The position numbers were made by a program, and so were the translations under genes. Positions 46,038-55,780 of a stretch of 64,000 nt of DNA are shown here, piece after piece. Position 1 is the stretch's first letter; the number at the start of each line of letters is the position of its first letter. The DNA is taken from assembly GCA_034436155.1 (NCBI GenBank), contig DAOTVP010000028.1:13836-77835 (forward strand), read 5' to 3'. Source of the stretch: GCA-2794515 sp034436155. GTDB lineage: Bacteria > Chloroflexota > Anaerolineae > Aggregatilineales > Phototrophicaceae. The notes under the pieces are model-generated. The model was not told where the DNA came from, did no database searches, and worked only from the letters and a program-made list of their open reading frames with translations.

Positions 46038-48461
46038 ATGGTTAATTTTAACGATGTCAATTTTCTCCCTTGGCTCATCCCTGTTGCGCCATTATTAGCA
46101 TTTGCCATCATTGCATTGCTCACCAACCGTAGTCGGCTCGTCCCCGCCACCTCGCACGAATATGGCGGACACCACCCCGATTATGACGGTATGCTCGTGC
46201 CTGTGGTCGCCCCATGGAGCCGTGTTCTGAGCATTGTGGTCGGTATGGCTGGTGTGACCGCGGCGTGGTTGATGAGCCTTGTGGTCTTTTTTCAGGGTGT
46301 AAATACCTCAAAATTAGGTTTAGACGAAAAAGTTTTTGAAAGTAGTCGCAATTGGCTCGCCACGGGCATCGAAGCCTTCCGTGTGGGCATTTTGGTAGAC
46401 CCGCTCACAGTGGTGATGTTGTTCATGGTGCCGTTGGCGGTGATGTGTATTTTTATCTATTCGATTGGGTATATGGCACACGACCCGCGTCAAGCGCGTT
46501 TCTTCGCCCTCATCTCGTTATTTGCGGGCGCGATGCTCACCTTAGTCGTGGCAGATAACCTGTTGTTGCTGTTCGTGGGTTGGGAAGTCATGGGTTTGTG
46601 TTCGTACATGCTCATCGGCTTCTGGTACGAGAAAAAGAGCGCCTATCGCGCCGCCATCAAAGCCTTCACCACGACCCGCGTTGCCGATGTGATTATGTTA
46701 CTCGGCATCGTTTATCTGTATTCCATGACAGGCACACTCAGCTTCCGCGACATCCTCTATAACGAAGAAGTCCTTTCGATGTTGGCGGGTACGCCTGCGC
46801 TCATCGTGGGAAGTTGGGGGATTAGCGCCGCGGGTCTGATTGGCGTGTTCCTCATCATCGGCACAATCGGTAAATCGGCACAATTTCCGTTACACGTTTG
46901 GTTGCCCGATGCGATGGAAGGTCCGACACCCGTCAGCGCCATGATTCACGCCGCGGCGATGGTCTCGGCGGGTATTTATGCCGTCATCCGCATGTATCCA
47001 CTGTTTGAAGCGGGTGGGCATCCGCACGCGGGTGAATTCACCTTGCCGTTATTGCTCATGGCGGTGGTCGGCGCGTTCACGGCGCTCTTCGCCGCCACAA
47101 TCGCCGTCACACAAAATGATGTCAAGAAAGTATTAGCCTATTCGACCATCTCGCAACTCGGTTTTATGATGGCGGCATTGGGCATTGGCGCGTATATCGC
47201 GGCATTCTTCCACCTCATCACCCATGCGTTTTTCAAAGCCCTGTTGTTCATGGCTTCTGGATCGGTCATTCATGCGATGGAACACGGTGAACATCATCTG
47301 CACGAACATCATGATGATGAACATGGCGAACACGCCCACGATGCTCATCACGCACACGATGAACACGAAGCGCACGATGCACACGATAGCCACGACCATC
47401 ACGAAACCGTTGGCGAACCGATTGACCCCGATGAAATCGAAGATGCGCCTCATCATCATTTTGACCCCCAAGACATGCGGAATATGGGCGGACTCATCCG
47501 CAATATCCCTGTCACCGCATGGACATTCATCATCGGCGGGTTATCGCTCGCGGGCTTCCCGCTCATCACCGCAGGCTTCTGGTCGAAAGACGAAATTCTG
47601 GCGGATGCGTGGTATGTGTGGTCTGGGACATCCTCGGTGGTGCATATCTTCGTGTTTGTGATGTTGGTCATGGCGGCATTCTTGACCGCGTTCTATACCG
47701 CCCGTCAATTGTGCATGACCTTTTTGGGCGAACATCGTACCGAAGAAGCCGTCCACGCAGGTTTGGGTGGTTCGCGCAGTATCGTCAGCATCACCATGCA
47801 ATTGCCGTTGGTCATCCTTGCGTTCTTCGCCATTTTTGCGGGATTTGTCGGTGTTCCGCCCGATTTCCCCATCTTCGGCGCGATTTTTGCCCCGAATGGC
47901 AATCCATTTTTCGATTTTGTGAAATATAGTTTGCTAGTGGATATGCAACCGCCCAAACCGCCTTTCAATGCGTTCCCCGTGTTGACCTCTTTCGCGGTGG
48001 CGTTGGGTGGCTTGTATCTGGGGTGGCGCATGTATGGCAAGAATCCGCTCAAGGCGGGTGAGCCAGATCCAATGACCAAAATTTTGTCACCGAATATCTA
48101 CAAATTGCTCCAAAACAAATACTATGTGGACGAATTGTATACCGCCGTCTTCGTCAAACCATCCAAATGGTTCTCGAAAAATGTGGTGGTGGTGTTTGTG
48201 GATAAAGGGCTTATCGATGGCACCTTGCACCTCATCGCCCGTGTATTCATATGGATTGGCGACCTGTTCAAAGTGTTGAATTTGTGGCTGATTGACGGCG
48301 TGGGTGATGGTATCCCACAAGCGATTGCCAAATTCGGCGCGTGGTTCAGACGGATTCAGACCGGGCAGGTGCAACAATACTTGTTGGTGGTCTTGGTGGC
48401 GATGCTCATCATCGGGTTTATCTTTGTCGTCTCTGCGGGCTTCTTACAAGCCGCGGGTTAA
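46038..48461 (+). CDS. nuoL: NADH-quinone oxidoreductase subunit L (NuoL), long form
   Basis: Antiporter-like proton pump. At 807 residues it is longer than the usual 610-660. The core motifs are VGWEVMGLCSYMLIGFWYEK, PLHVWLPDAMEGPTPVSAMIHAA and FHLITHAFFKALLFMASGS. After HAM (residue 414) there is a His/Asp/Glu-rich insertion of about 60 residues with 21 His, before QDMRNMGGL. Near the C-terminus the lateral-helix region repeats the pattern LIDG (KGLIDGTLHLIARVF and LWLIDGVGDGI), suggesting a lengthened lateral helix. That fits the presence of a second NuoM in the operon. Confidence 0.95.
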   Translation: MVNFNDVNFLPWLIPVAPLLAFAIIALLTNRSRLVPATSHEYGGHHPDYDGMLVPVVAPWSRVLSIVVGMAGVTAAWLMSLVVFFQGVNTSKLGLDEKVFESSRNWLATGIEAFRVGILVDPLTVVMLFMVPLAVMCIFIYSIGYMAHDPRQARFFALISLFAGAMLTLVVADNLLLLFVGWEVMGLCSYMLIGFWYEKKSAYRAAIKAFTTTRVADVIMLLGIVYLYSMTGTLSFRDILYNEEVLSMLAGTPALIVGSWGISAAGLIGVFLIIGTIGKSAQFPLHVWLPDAMEGPTPVSAMIHAAAMVSAGIYAVIRMYPLFEAGGHPHAGEFTLPLLLMAVVGAFTALFAATIAVTQNDVKKVLAYSTISQLGFMMAALGIGAYIAAFFHLITHAFFKALLFMASGSVIHAMEHGEHHLHEHHDDEHGEHAHDAHHAHDEHEAHDAHDSHDHHETVGEPIDPDEIEDAPHHHFDPQDMRNMGGLIRNIPVTAWTFIIGGLSLAGFPLITAGFWSKDEILADAWYVWSGTSSVVHIFVFVMLVMAAFLTAFYTARQLCMTFLGEHRTEEAVHAGLGGSRSIVSITMQLPLVILAFFAIFAGFVGVPPDFPIFGAIFAPNGNPFFDFVKYSLLVDMQPPKPPFNAFPVLTSFAVALGGLYLGWRMYGKNPLKAGEPDPMTKILSPNIYKLLQNKYYVDELYTAVFVKPSKWFSKNVVVVFVDKGLIDGTLHLIARVFIWIGDLFKVLNLWLIDGVGDGIPQAIAKFGAWFRRIQTGQVQQYLLVVLVAMLIIGFIFVVSAGFLQAAG

Positions 48462-48472
48462 TGGTTTTGAGC

Positions 48473-48500
48473 ATGGACATGGTTTTTATGCCATGTCCAT
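48473..48500. other. Intercistronic hairpin between nuoL and nuoM
   Basis: A perfect 10-bp stem ATGGACATGG/CCATGTCCAT with an 8-base loop, no T run after it. It may affect message processing between nuoL and the first nuoM. Confidence 0.55.
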
Positions 48501-48544
48501 CTCATGTAAATTAGGATTATTGCAAACACGGAGGATGTCCGTAC

Positions 48545-50134
48545 ATGACGAACTTATTCGGTTTTGATGTGCTATCCATACTGGTCATCGCGCCAGCATT
48601 GGGGGCATTACTTGTGGCGGTATTGCCAAGCAACCCTTGGCTGGGGCGCATTTTATCCCTAGCCATTTCGGTTGGGGTTGGCGTACTGGCTATTATGGTG
48701 TTTTTTAGCTACGACCGCACCAACCCCGATATGCAATTTGTCGCAGAGACGCAATGGTTTCCGTTGCTGGGCGCGACATGGCATGTTGGGATAGATGGCA
48801 TCAGCGCGGCGATGGTGTTGCTCACGGGGATTTTAGTCCCGTTAGCCATCCTCATTAGTTGGGAAGTCGAAGACCGTCCCAATATTCATTTGTCGCTGTT
48901 GCTATTCTTTGAAACAGGCTTGATGGGCGTGTTCGTGGCGCAAGATTTGATGATATTTTTCTTATTCTATGAACTCAGCCTTGTGCCGATTTACTTCCTC
49001 ATTGACCAATGGGGCGGTAAAAATCGCAAGTACGCCGCCACCAAATTCATGATTTATTCCATCGGTGGGACGCTCGGCATGTTGCTGGCGACTCAACTCA
49101 TCGGCTGGACGGCTGGCACATTCAACATTAAAGAACTGACCGCCGTGTGGCCCAATTTCGATGGCTCAGGTGGCACATTCTTAGGTGCAGATATTCAGAC
49201 CGTCAAAGCATTGGCGTTTGTCGGGTTTATGATTGCCTTCTGTATCAAAGTGCCTGTGTTCCCCTTCCACACATGGTTGCCCGATGCCCACGGCGAAGCG
49301 CCAACGGCGGGTTCGATGTTGCTGGCGGGTGTCATGCTCAAATTGGGCGCGTATGGCTTCATCCGCTTGGTGATTCCGTTCTTCCCTGATGTGTGGGTGG
49401 CGGATATTGGCTTTTTGGGCTTGAATATCACATGGGCGGGCTTATTCGCCTTTCTTGCCATGTTGGGGATTGTGATGGGCGCGTTTGCGGCGTTTGCACA
49501 AACCGACATCAAGCGACTGGTGGCGTATAGCTCGGTCAATCACATGGGCTTTGTGGCGATGGGCATCGCTGTCATGGGCGCTGTGTATGGCGAAGCCTTC
49601 GTCAATGGGTCTAGCACGATGATGCAAGACGGCATCATCGCCGCCAACGGTGCTGTGATGCAAATGTTCAATCACGGTCTCAGTTCGGCGGGCATGTTCT
49701 TGTTGGCAGGCGCGATTTATCATAAGACCCACACCCGCGATTTGCGCGAATATGGTGGCTTGTGGGTGAAAGCCCCGATTTACGGCGGTATTTTCATCTT
49801 CACCAGCATGGCGAGTTTGGGCTTGCCCGGTCTGAATGGCTTCATCGGCGAATTTTTGGTGGTGCGCGGGTCTTTCCCCGTATTCACCTGGTTGACTATC
49901 TTCTCGATGATAGGGTTACTCTTCACAGGGGCGTACATCCTCAAGGGGATACGCGCCGTCTTACACGGACCCTTCAACATGAAGTGGCGGAATACGGATG
50001 TCGAAATTGAATTGCGCGAATTTATCGCCATTGCGCCGTTGATGGTACTCATCCTCATCACGGGCATCTTTCCGAATTGGATTTTATACGTGATTAACAA
50101 CTCTGTAACGCTTATGATGCAGGGGCTGAGTTAG
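48545..50134 (+). CDS. nuoM: NADH-quinone oxidoreductase subunit M (NuoM), copy 1
   Basis: 529 residues, about 14 helices. Motifs: FLFYELSLVPIYFLI with the conserved glutamate of helix 5, PFHTWLPDAHGEAPTAGSML, and KRLVAYSSVNHMGFVAMG. This copy resembles standard NuoM in length and motifs. An antiporter-like proton channel of the membrane arm. Confidence 0.95.
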   Translation: MTNLFGFDVLSILVIAPALGALLVAVLPSNPWLGRILSLAISVGVGVLAIMVFFSYDRTNPDMQFVAETQWFPLLGATWHVGIDGISAAMVLLTGILVPLAILISWEVEDRPNIHLSLLLFFETGLMGVFVAQDLMIFFLFYELSLVPIYFLIDQWGGKNRKYAATKFMIYSIGGTLGMLLATQLIGWTAGTFNIKELTAVWPNFDGSGGTFLGADIQTVKALAFVGFMIAFCIKVPVFPFHTWLPDAHGEAPTAGSMLLAGVMLKLGAYGFIRLVIPFFPDVWVADIGFLGLNITWAGLFAFLAMLGIVMGAFAAFAQTDIKRLVAYSSVNHMGFVAMGIAVMGAVYGEAFVNGSSTMMQDGIIAANGAVMQMFNHGLSSAGMFLLAGAIYHKTHTRDLREYGGLWVKAPIYGGIFIFTSMASLGLPGLNGFIGEFLVVRGSFPVFTWLTIFSMIGLLFTGAYILKGIRAVLHGPFNMKWRNTDVEIELREFIAIAPLMVLILITGIFPNWILYVINNSVTLMMQGLS

Positions 50135-50143
50135 GATAGGGAT

Positions 50144-51865
50144 ATGTTTACATTTCCAGTGCTTACAGCCATAATTTTCATCCCGATTGTCGCGGCGGTC
50201 ATCATTTTATTCATGAACCCCAACCAACGTGACCTCATTCGGGGGACGGCGCTCTCGACGGCGCTCGTCTTATTGGGACTTTCGGCGTTTGTCTATTTTA
50301 GTTATAACGGCGAAGTCACTCGTGCGGGCGGTTTGCTCGAAGCCCAAGAAGAACTGATGGTGAATGGTGGTGATTTGGTCGCCAGCCAGATGTTCAAAGA
50401 TGGATTGCGTTTTGAAGAAAAATACACCTGGGTCGATAGCTTAGGCATTAGCTACCATGTCGCCGTAGACGGTCTGAGCGCCCCGATGGTGTTGCTCACA
50501 GGCATGGTTGCGGTGGCAGGTGTGTTGATTAGCTGGAATATCGCCGACCGCATCCGCGAATTTATGGCGTTCTTCCTGTTGTTGGTGGCGGGCGTGTATG
50601 GTGTATTCGTCTCCATAGACTTGTTCTTGCTATTTTTCTTCTACGAACTTGCCATCTTCCCCATGTACTTGCTGATTGCGGGGTGGGGGTGGGTCAAGCT
50701 ACGTGAATACGCCGCCATGAAATTGACGTTGTATATCCTCATTGGCTCGGTGGTTGCCTTCATCGGCGCGATTGCAATGGTGTTGACCGCCAGCAATTTC
50801 TTCGCATCGGCAGAAGGGGCGCTCGTCTTTGCACAAGCGCAACAAGCGGGTTTGATTTCGACCACCGCGCCGACCTTTAGTTTCGATATTATCCAACTCA
50901 CGGTTGCCGCCGAAGCAGGCGCATTTAATGCGCTCGGTTATTTCGGTGTTGAGACGCTGACTTTTGCCACGTTCTGGTTCCCGTTGATATTCATCGGCTT
51001 CGCAGTCTTGGCGGGCGTGTTCCCGTTCCACAACTGGTCGCCCGATGGACACGTTGCCGCGCCAACCGCCGTCTCGATGATTCACGCGGGCGTGCTGATG
51101 AAACTGGGCGCGTATGCGGCGTTGCGTTGTGGTGTTCAACTGATGCCCGAAGGCGCACAGGCACACCTTCCATGGATTGTGTTCCTGACGCTGGTCAATG
51201 TGGTGTATGGCGCGTTCATCGCCTTCCGCCAACGCGACTTTAAGTATGTTATCGGCTTCTCATCGGTCAGTCACATGGGGCTGGTGAGCATGGGCTGGGC
51301 TTCGATGAATGTCATCGGCATGACGGGCGCAGGCTTGCAAATGTTCAGTCATGGCGCGATGACGGCGCTCTTCTTCGGATGTGTGGGGATGGTTTATGAC
51401 CGCGCCCATACCCGCGATATTCCTAGCTTGGGTGGATTCATCAAAAAGATGCCGTGGGTCGGTGTTGCCTTCATCGTGGGCGGTCTCACCAGCATGGGTA
51501 TGCCCGGTCTCAGTGGCTTCATCGCCGAATTCCCCATCTTCATGGGCATGTGGGCGGCATCCAATGATGTCACTTTGCAACTTGGCTCGTTCACCTTCTC
51601 GAATTATTATTCGGTGTTGGTAATTTTGGCGGCGTTGGCGATTGTCATCACCGCAGCGTATGTGTTGCGTGTGACCAGTCAGGTGTTCTTTGGCGAATTT
51701 GATGCCGAAAAATATCCTGATGTGGGTGATATTGCCCTCACCGATCGTGTCATTTTATTACTTCTGGGTGTCCCCCTCATTTTAATCGGGATGATGCCGT
51801 TCTTGATGGCTCCAATGGTACAAGCGGGTGTGAGTCCGGTTGTGGCAATGTTGGGAGGATTTTAG
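50144..51865 (+). CDS. nuoM: NADH-quinone oxidoreductase subunit M (NuoM), copy 2
   Basis: 573 residues, a second NuoM that differs clearly from copy 1. It has LFFFYELAIFPMYLLIAGWGW with the helix-5 glutamate, FPFHNWSPDGHVAAPTAVSMIHAG, and FKYVIGFSSVSHMGLVSMG. It carries extra residues after the first helices (about 45-95) and in the middle. Two NuoM genes are the mark of '2M' complex I variants described in several phyla, thought to pump more protons per NADH. Both copies look functional. Confidence 0.93.
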   Translation: MFTFPVLTAIIFIPIVAAVIILFMNPNQRDLIRGTALSTALVLLGLSAFVYFSYNGEVTRAGGLLEAQEELMVNGGDLVASQMFKDGLRFEEKYTWVDSLGISYHVAVDGLSAPMVLLTGMVAVAGVLISWNIADRIREFMAFFLLLVAGVYGVFVSIDLFLLFFFYELAIFPMYLLIAGWGWVKLREYAAMKLTLYILIGSVVAFIGAIAMVLTASNFFASAEGALVFAQAQQAGLISTTAPTFSFDIIQLTVAAEAGAFNALGYFGVETLTFATFWFPLIFIGFAVLAGVFPFHNWSPDGHVAAPTAVSMIHAGVLMKLGAYAALRCGVQLMPEGAQAHLPWIVFLTLVNVVYGAFIAFRQRDFKYVIGFSSVSHMGLVSMGWASMNVIGMTGAGLQMFSHGAMTALFFGCVGMVYDRAHTRDIPSLGGFIKKMPWVGVAFIVGGLTSMGMPGLSGFIAEFPIFMGMWAASNDVTLQLGSFTFSNYYSVLVILAALAIVITAAYVLRVTSQVFFGEFDAEKYPDVGDIALTDRVILLLLGVPLILIGMMPFLMAPMVQAGVSPVVAMLGGF

Positions 51866-51867
51866 TC

Positions 51868-53397
51868 GTGGGCGAATTTAATTATTTACAACAATTGCCC
51901 GCCATTGCGCCAGAACTCGGTTTGACGATTTTGGCGGTTGTGGTGCTGGCGCTGGATTTATACCTGCCCGAAAGTCGGCGCAAAGGCACGGCGTATGTCG
52001 CCGCCTTTGGCTTGCTCGGTTTGGCGATTACACCATTCGTCTGGTTGCCCTCGGTTGGCATTGAGAGTTACTGGGGCGGGATGGTCGAGTACGATATTTT
52101 GGCGCAAGTGTTCAAAGTGATGGTGCTACTCGCAGGCGGTATCACCTGTCTGATTGCCGCCTCCACATCCGATTTAGGACGAAAAGGGGAGTTTTACCTT
52201 ATCGTCATCGTGTCTACGTTGGGCGCATCGTTATTGAGCGCCTCTAGCGACATTATCATGATTTTTGTGGCGCTCGAAACATTATCTATCCCGTTGTATG
52301 TGTTGGCGGCGTTCCGTAAGCGTGACCAACGCTCCATCGAAAGCGGGATGAAATATTTCTTGTTTGGCTCGTTTGCGTCTGCGATTTTGCTGTATGGCTT
52401 TAGCTTGCTGTATGGCTTCACAGGTCAGACCAATATTTATGCCATCGCCGATTATATGACAGGTCCCGAATTTAGCCTGAACGCTGTGCCGATTGTGGTG
52501 GCGTTGGTGTTAATATTCGTGGGCTTTGGCTTCAAAATCAGCGCCGTGCCATTCCATTTCTGGACACCCGATGTTTACGAAGGTGCGCCAACCCCTGTGA
52601 CAGCATTTGTGAGTGTCGCCAGCAAAGCCGCGAGTATGGCGGTTTTGATGCGCTTCCTGATTGCCTTATTCCCCGCCGAATTGGTCATTAATGGTCAAGT
52701 CATGCAAGAATTTTGGATTCAACTGGTCATCGTCCTCGCGGTGGTTAGCATGACTGTCGGCAATGTGTTGGCGCTGGTACAGAAAAATGTCAAACGGTTA
52801 TTGGCGTACTCATCCATCGCGCAAGCGGGCTATACCCTCATCGGCATCGCCGCCATTCAGACCATGCGCCTGACGGATGGTGCTGTGGATATTAGCCAAA
52901 GCGCCGCCGCGCAAGGTGTCGCCGCCGTCACATTTTATATGTTCATGTATACCTTCACCAATTTGCTCGCCTTCGCGGTGATTGTCATCTTCACCGAAGC
53001 AACGGGTAGCGAAAATATCAGCGACCTCGCGGGTCTAAGCCGTCGCAATCCGTGGTTAGCGTTGGCGATGACCATCGGCTTGCTCTCGCTGGCAGGTATT
53101 CCACCTGCCGCGGGCTTCTTCGGCAAATTCTTCTTATTCAATGCCGCCGTGAATGCTGGTTTAGAATGGTTGGCGTTAGTCGGCGTGTTGAACGCGATTA
53201 TCGCGCTCTACTATTATTTGGTGGTCATCAAAGTGATTTATGTCGATCGCCATGCCGATGATGAAGTGCCGATCACGCTCAATTTGACCAATGCTTGGAT
53301 GCTGGGCGCGACCACTGTGATTGTGATTATCCTCGGTGTGTTGCCACAAGCCATCTTCAATTGGGCGTTGAGCAGTGCGAGTACGCTGTTTGCATAA
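51868..53397 (+). CDS. nuoN: NADH-quinone oxidoreductase subunit N (NuoN)
   Basis: 509 residues, about 14 helices. FVALETLSIPLYVLAAF carries the conserved glutamate, PFHFWTPDVYEGAPTPVTAF and KRLLAYSSIAQAGYTLIG follow. The start is GTG at 51868 after GGAGG. It closes the nuo operon; a palindrome lies 10 bases after its stop. Confidence 0.95.
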   Translation: MGEFNYLQQLPAIAPELGLTILAVVVLALDLYLPESRRKGTAYVAAFGLLGLAITPFVWLPSVGIESYWGGMVEYDILAQVFKVMVLLAGGITCLIAASTSDLGRKGEFYLIVIVSTLGASLLSASSDIIMIFVALETLSIPLYVLAAFRKRDQRSIESGMKYFLFGSFASAILLYGFSLLYGFTGQTNIYAIADYMTGPEFSLNAVPIVVALVLIFVGFGFKISAVPFHFWTPDVYEGAPTPVTAFVSVASKAASMAVLMRFLIALFPAELVINGQVMQEFWIQLVIVLAVVSMTVGNVLALVQKNVKRLLAYSSIAQAGYTLIGIAAIQTMRLTDGAVDISQSAAAQGVAAVTFYMFMYTFTNLLAFAVIVIFTEATGSENISDLAGLSRRNPWLALAMTIGLLSLAGIPPAAGFFGKFFLFNAAVNAGLEWLALVGVLNAIIALYYYLVVIKVIYVDRHADDEVPITLNLTNAWMLGATTVIVIILGVLPQAIFNWALSSASTLFA

Positions 53398-53406
53398 ATA
53401 ATTCGT

Positions 53407-53430
53407 AAGGGCGCAATATATTGCGCCCTT
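53407..53430. repeat. Perfect 24-bp palindrome after nuoN
   Basis: AAGGGCGCAATA and its exact complement TATTGCGCCCTT with no loop spacer and no T run. It could form a hairpin at the end of the nuo message or be a protein-binding site. Confidence 0.7.
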
Positions 53431-53568
53431 ATCACCTGATACGCGATATATCTCACCCAACTTTCATAATAAATCCCTGAAAAAATCGTTACTTTATGGT
53501 ATTTTTTTAGTCTTTGTGATAAAATGCGCGATTGTTAGTGCAAAAGGCATAAATTTGCCAAGTGGCTC

Positions 53569-53841
53569 ATGAAAAATAAACCAACACAGGTGACAAACCG
53601 TCTCCGCAACCTGACAATTGCTTTCATCTCTGCCCAAGCAGGTTGCGCCAGCATGGTGATTATCCTCATCTCTATCACGATCGGAGCATGGTTGGGGAGT
53701 TTACTTGGACAGCGTGGCTTGTGCATTATGGGCATGGTCGTGCTGAGTGTGCCAATCAGTTTGTACGTCATGGTGTGGATTGCGTTGCGGGCGACTAAAA
53801 TTCATCTCAATCGGATTTATGCTGATGACGAACAAAACTAA
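53569..53841 (+). CDS. AtpI/AtpZ-like small membrane protein
   Basis: 90 residues with two hydrophobic helices (about 22-43 and 48-72) and charged ends, directly before the ATP synthase a subunit. Size, topology and position match AtpI/AtpZ proteins, which help c-ring assembly or carry ions. Sequence similarity is weak, so the call depends on context. Confidence 0.65.
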   Translation: MKNKPTQVTNRLRNLTIAFISAQAGCASMVIILISITIGAWLGSLLGQRGLCIMGMVVLSVPISLYVMVWIALRATKIHLNRIYADDEQN

Positions 53842-53915
53842 TCGATAAAACGAAGGAGGTTTTATACGTTGAAGACTTTATTTTATTGTTTTACCCCAGA
53901 AAGGAGAAGTAGTCC

Positions 53916-55457
53916 GTGAGTACAAGACAACGCGGCTTTATTGCTTTAGGAATTATCCTATTTGTCGCTGTGGTCTTTTGCGGTCTCATCCCCTTCGTGT
54001 GGATGCCTAGCAATGGGATAGGTGTGGCGCTCCCAGTCATCACCGTCCCGGGTGAAGTCGTACAAGCCGACTTTTTGCCCGGATGGGATTTGACGAACTC
54101 GTTCATCGGGACGGTTCTCACAGGGTTGCTCATGCTTCTCATCACGGTTATCCTCTGGTCAATGACGAAGGGGTGGAGGCGCGAAGTTCCGAGCCGTTTA
54201 CAAAGTATGTTTGAAATCCTCATCGGCGGTTTCCGTAACTTTTTGGCAGGAATCGCTGGGGATAAACTCCGCACCACACCATTATTGTGGCCCATTGTGG
54301 CAACTATCTTTTTCTTTTTGCTGACCGCAAATTATATGAAATTGCTCCCTGGTGTGGAAACAGTCGGTAAAATGCACTGCGCCCATGTTGGATTCAAGGG
54401 CTATCCGATGATTCAGGTCAACGCCAACGGTTATCAATTGTGGGTCGATTCGCCACTGAACGCGGGTACAACCCAAACTGCCGAGATGGAAGAAGCCTGT
54501 CATCATTATTTCACCAAAGAATGGTCACGCTATAATTTTGAAGATGCCGAGACCATTGAACGCGCCATTACTGCCGCGCAACTTCAGGTGGCAGAAGCCC
54601 AAAATGCCCTGACCGCCGCCGAAGCCGAATTGGAAGAATTCCGCGCCACCTTGCCCGAAGGTGAACTGAGCCAAGCCAACGAAGATAAACTGCACGAACT
54701 CGAAGAAAAGGTCGCCAAAGCGGTTGAAGAACATCATAAGGCAGAACGCGAAGTCGAGCGCCAAGAAATTCGTCATACCGCGGCACTCGAAATTTTTGCC
54801 ATTGACCAAGAACTCAATCGTCTTAATTCCATCACGGTAGACCCTGATTCTGAAGAGGGCAAAGCTCACGCTGAATTGATAGATGAATTGACACAACAAC
54901 GCGATTTCTATAATACACAAATGTATTATCCCACCGCGACAGTCACATTCACCCAAGCGCAACTCGATCACCCTGCCAAACCCGCGCCGTTCTTATTCCA
55001 CATCACACCATTCGTGCGCGGTCCAGCAACCGACCTCAGCCTGACCTTCATGCTCGCCATCTTCTCGATGGTGTTGGTGCAAGTGTATGGTGTTTGGGCA
55101 TTGGGTCCTGCTTATTTCGAGAAATTCGTCAACATCACCGCGCTCGGCAATTTGGGCAAACGCCCGCTTGGTGCGATTGATTTCGTGGTCGGATTGATTG
55201 AAATTATCTCAGAAATTGGTAAAATCGTCTCGCTTGCCTTCCGGTTGTTCGGTAACTTGTTCGCGGGTGGCGTGGCGTTGATGGCGGTGACATTCTTGGT
55301 TGCCGTACTCGTCCCTGGTGTCATCTATGGCTTGGAACTCATCATCGGTGGGGTGCAAGCATTGGTGTTCGCCGTGTTGACGGTTGTATTCTCTGTTCAA
55401 GCGCAAGAGTCGCATCATCATGACGATGAACACGACCATGCCGAAGAACATGCTTAA
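53916..55457 (+). CDS. atpB: ATP synthase subunit a (AtpB) with large coiled-coil insertion
   Basis: 513 residues, about twice the usual 240-290. The start is GTG after AAAGGAGAAG. An N-terminal helix (7-30) precedes the canonical first helices (about 64-82 and 122-141). The C-terminal half has the essential arginine in VSLAFRLFGNLFAGG (Arg443) and the normal last helices. Between LLPGVETVG (about 150) and GPATDLSLTF (about 368) lies an insertion of about 220 residues, of which about 208-335 is a charged coiled coil, with cysteines at 155 and 195. By E. coli topology this loop is extracytoplasmic. The tail is His/Asp/Glu rich. Confidence 0.95.
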   Translation: MSTRQRGFIALGIILFVAVVFCGLIPFVWMPSNGIGVALPVITVPGEVVQADFLPGWDLTNSFIGTVLTGLLMLLITVILWSMTKGWRREVPSRLQSMFEILIGGFRNFLAGIAGDKLRTTPLLWPIVATIFFFLLTANYMKLLPGVETVGKMHCAHVGFKGYPMIQVNANGYQLWVDSPLNAGTTQTAEMEEACHHYFTKEWSRYNFEDAETIERAITAAQLQVAEAQNALTAAEAELEEFRATLPEGELSQANEDKLHELEEKVAKAVEEHHKAEREVERQEIRHTAALEIFAIDQELNRLNSITVDPDSEEGKAHAELIDELTQQRDFYNTQMYYPTATVTFTQAQLDHPAKPAPFLFHITPFVRGPATDLSLTFMLAIFSMVLVQVYGVWALGPAYFEKFVNITALGNLGKRPLGAIDFVVGLIEIISEIGKIVSLAFRLFGNLFAGGVALMAVTFLVAVLVPGVIYGLELIIGGVQALVFAVLTVVFSVQAQESHHHDDEHDHAEEHA

Positions 55458-55502
55458 TTTATCAGATTATAAAGACACTAAACACATAGGAGTGATTAAG
55501 AA

Positions 55503-55748
55503 ATGATTGAAGCGGATTCCTTATCAGTTGGTTTGAAAGCGATTGGCGCTGGTTTAGCCATGGTCGGCGCGTTGGGTCCTGGTATCGGTATCGGTTTGTT
55601 GGCGCAAGGTGCGATGCAAGCCATCGGGCGTAACCCAGATGCCGCGGGTACCATCCAAACAAACATGATTTTGGCTATCGTGTTCACCGAAGCTATTGCT
55701 ATTTACGCCTTGGTGGTCGCTTTGCTCATCGTCTTCGTGTTGGGTTAA
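55503..55748 (+). CDS. atpE: ATP synthase subunit c (AtpE)
   Basis: 81 residues, two helices. The loop GRNPDAAG and the ion-binding carboxylate in IVFTEAIAIYAL are present. The first helix reads GPGIGIG where Na+ enzymes have Gln, and Ala follows the glutamate where they have Ser, so a proton-type rotor is likely. Confidence 0.96.
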   Translation: MIEADSLSVGLKAIGAGLAMVGALGPGIGIGLLAQGAMQAIGRNPDAAGTIQTNMILAIVFTEAIAIYALVVALLIVFVLG

Positions 55749-55780
55749 TCCAACGGTCTTATCCAGAAAGGATGACAACA

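Noticed and set aside
48473..48500. Terminator between nuoL and nuoM
   Set aside because: A good hairpin but no T run, and the operon continues; recorded as an intercistronic hairpin instead.
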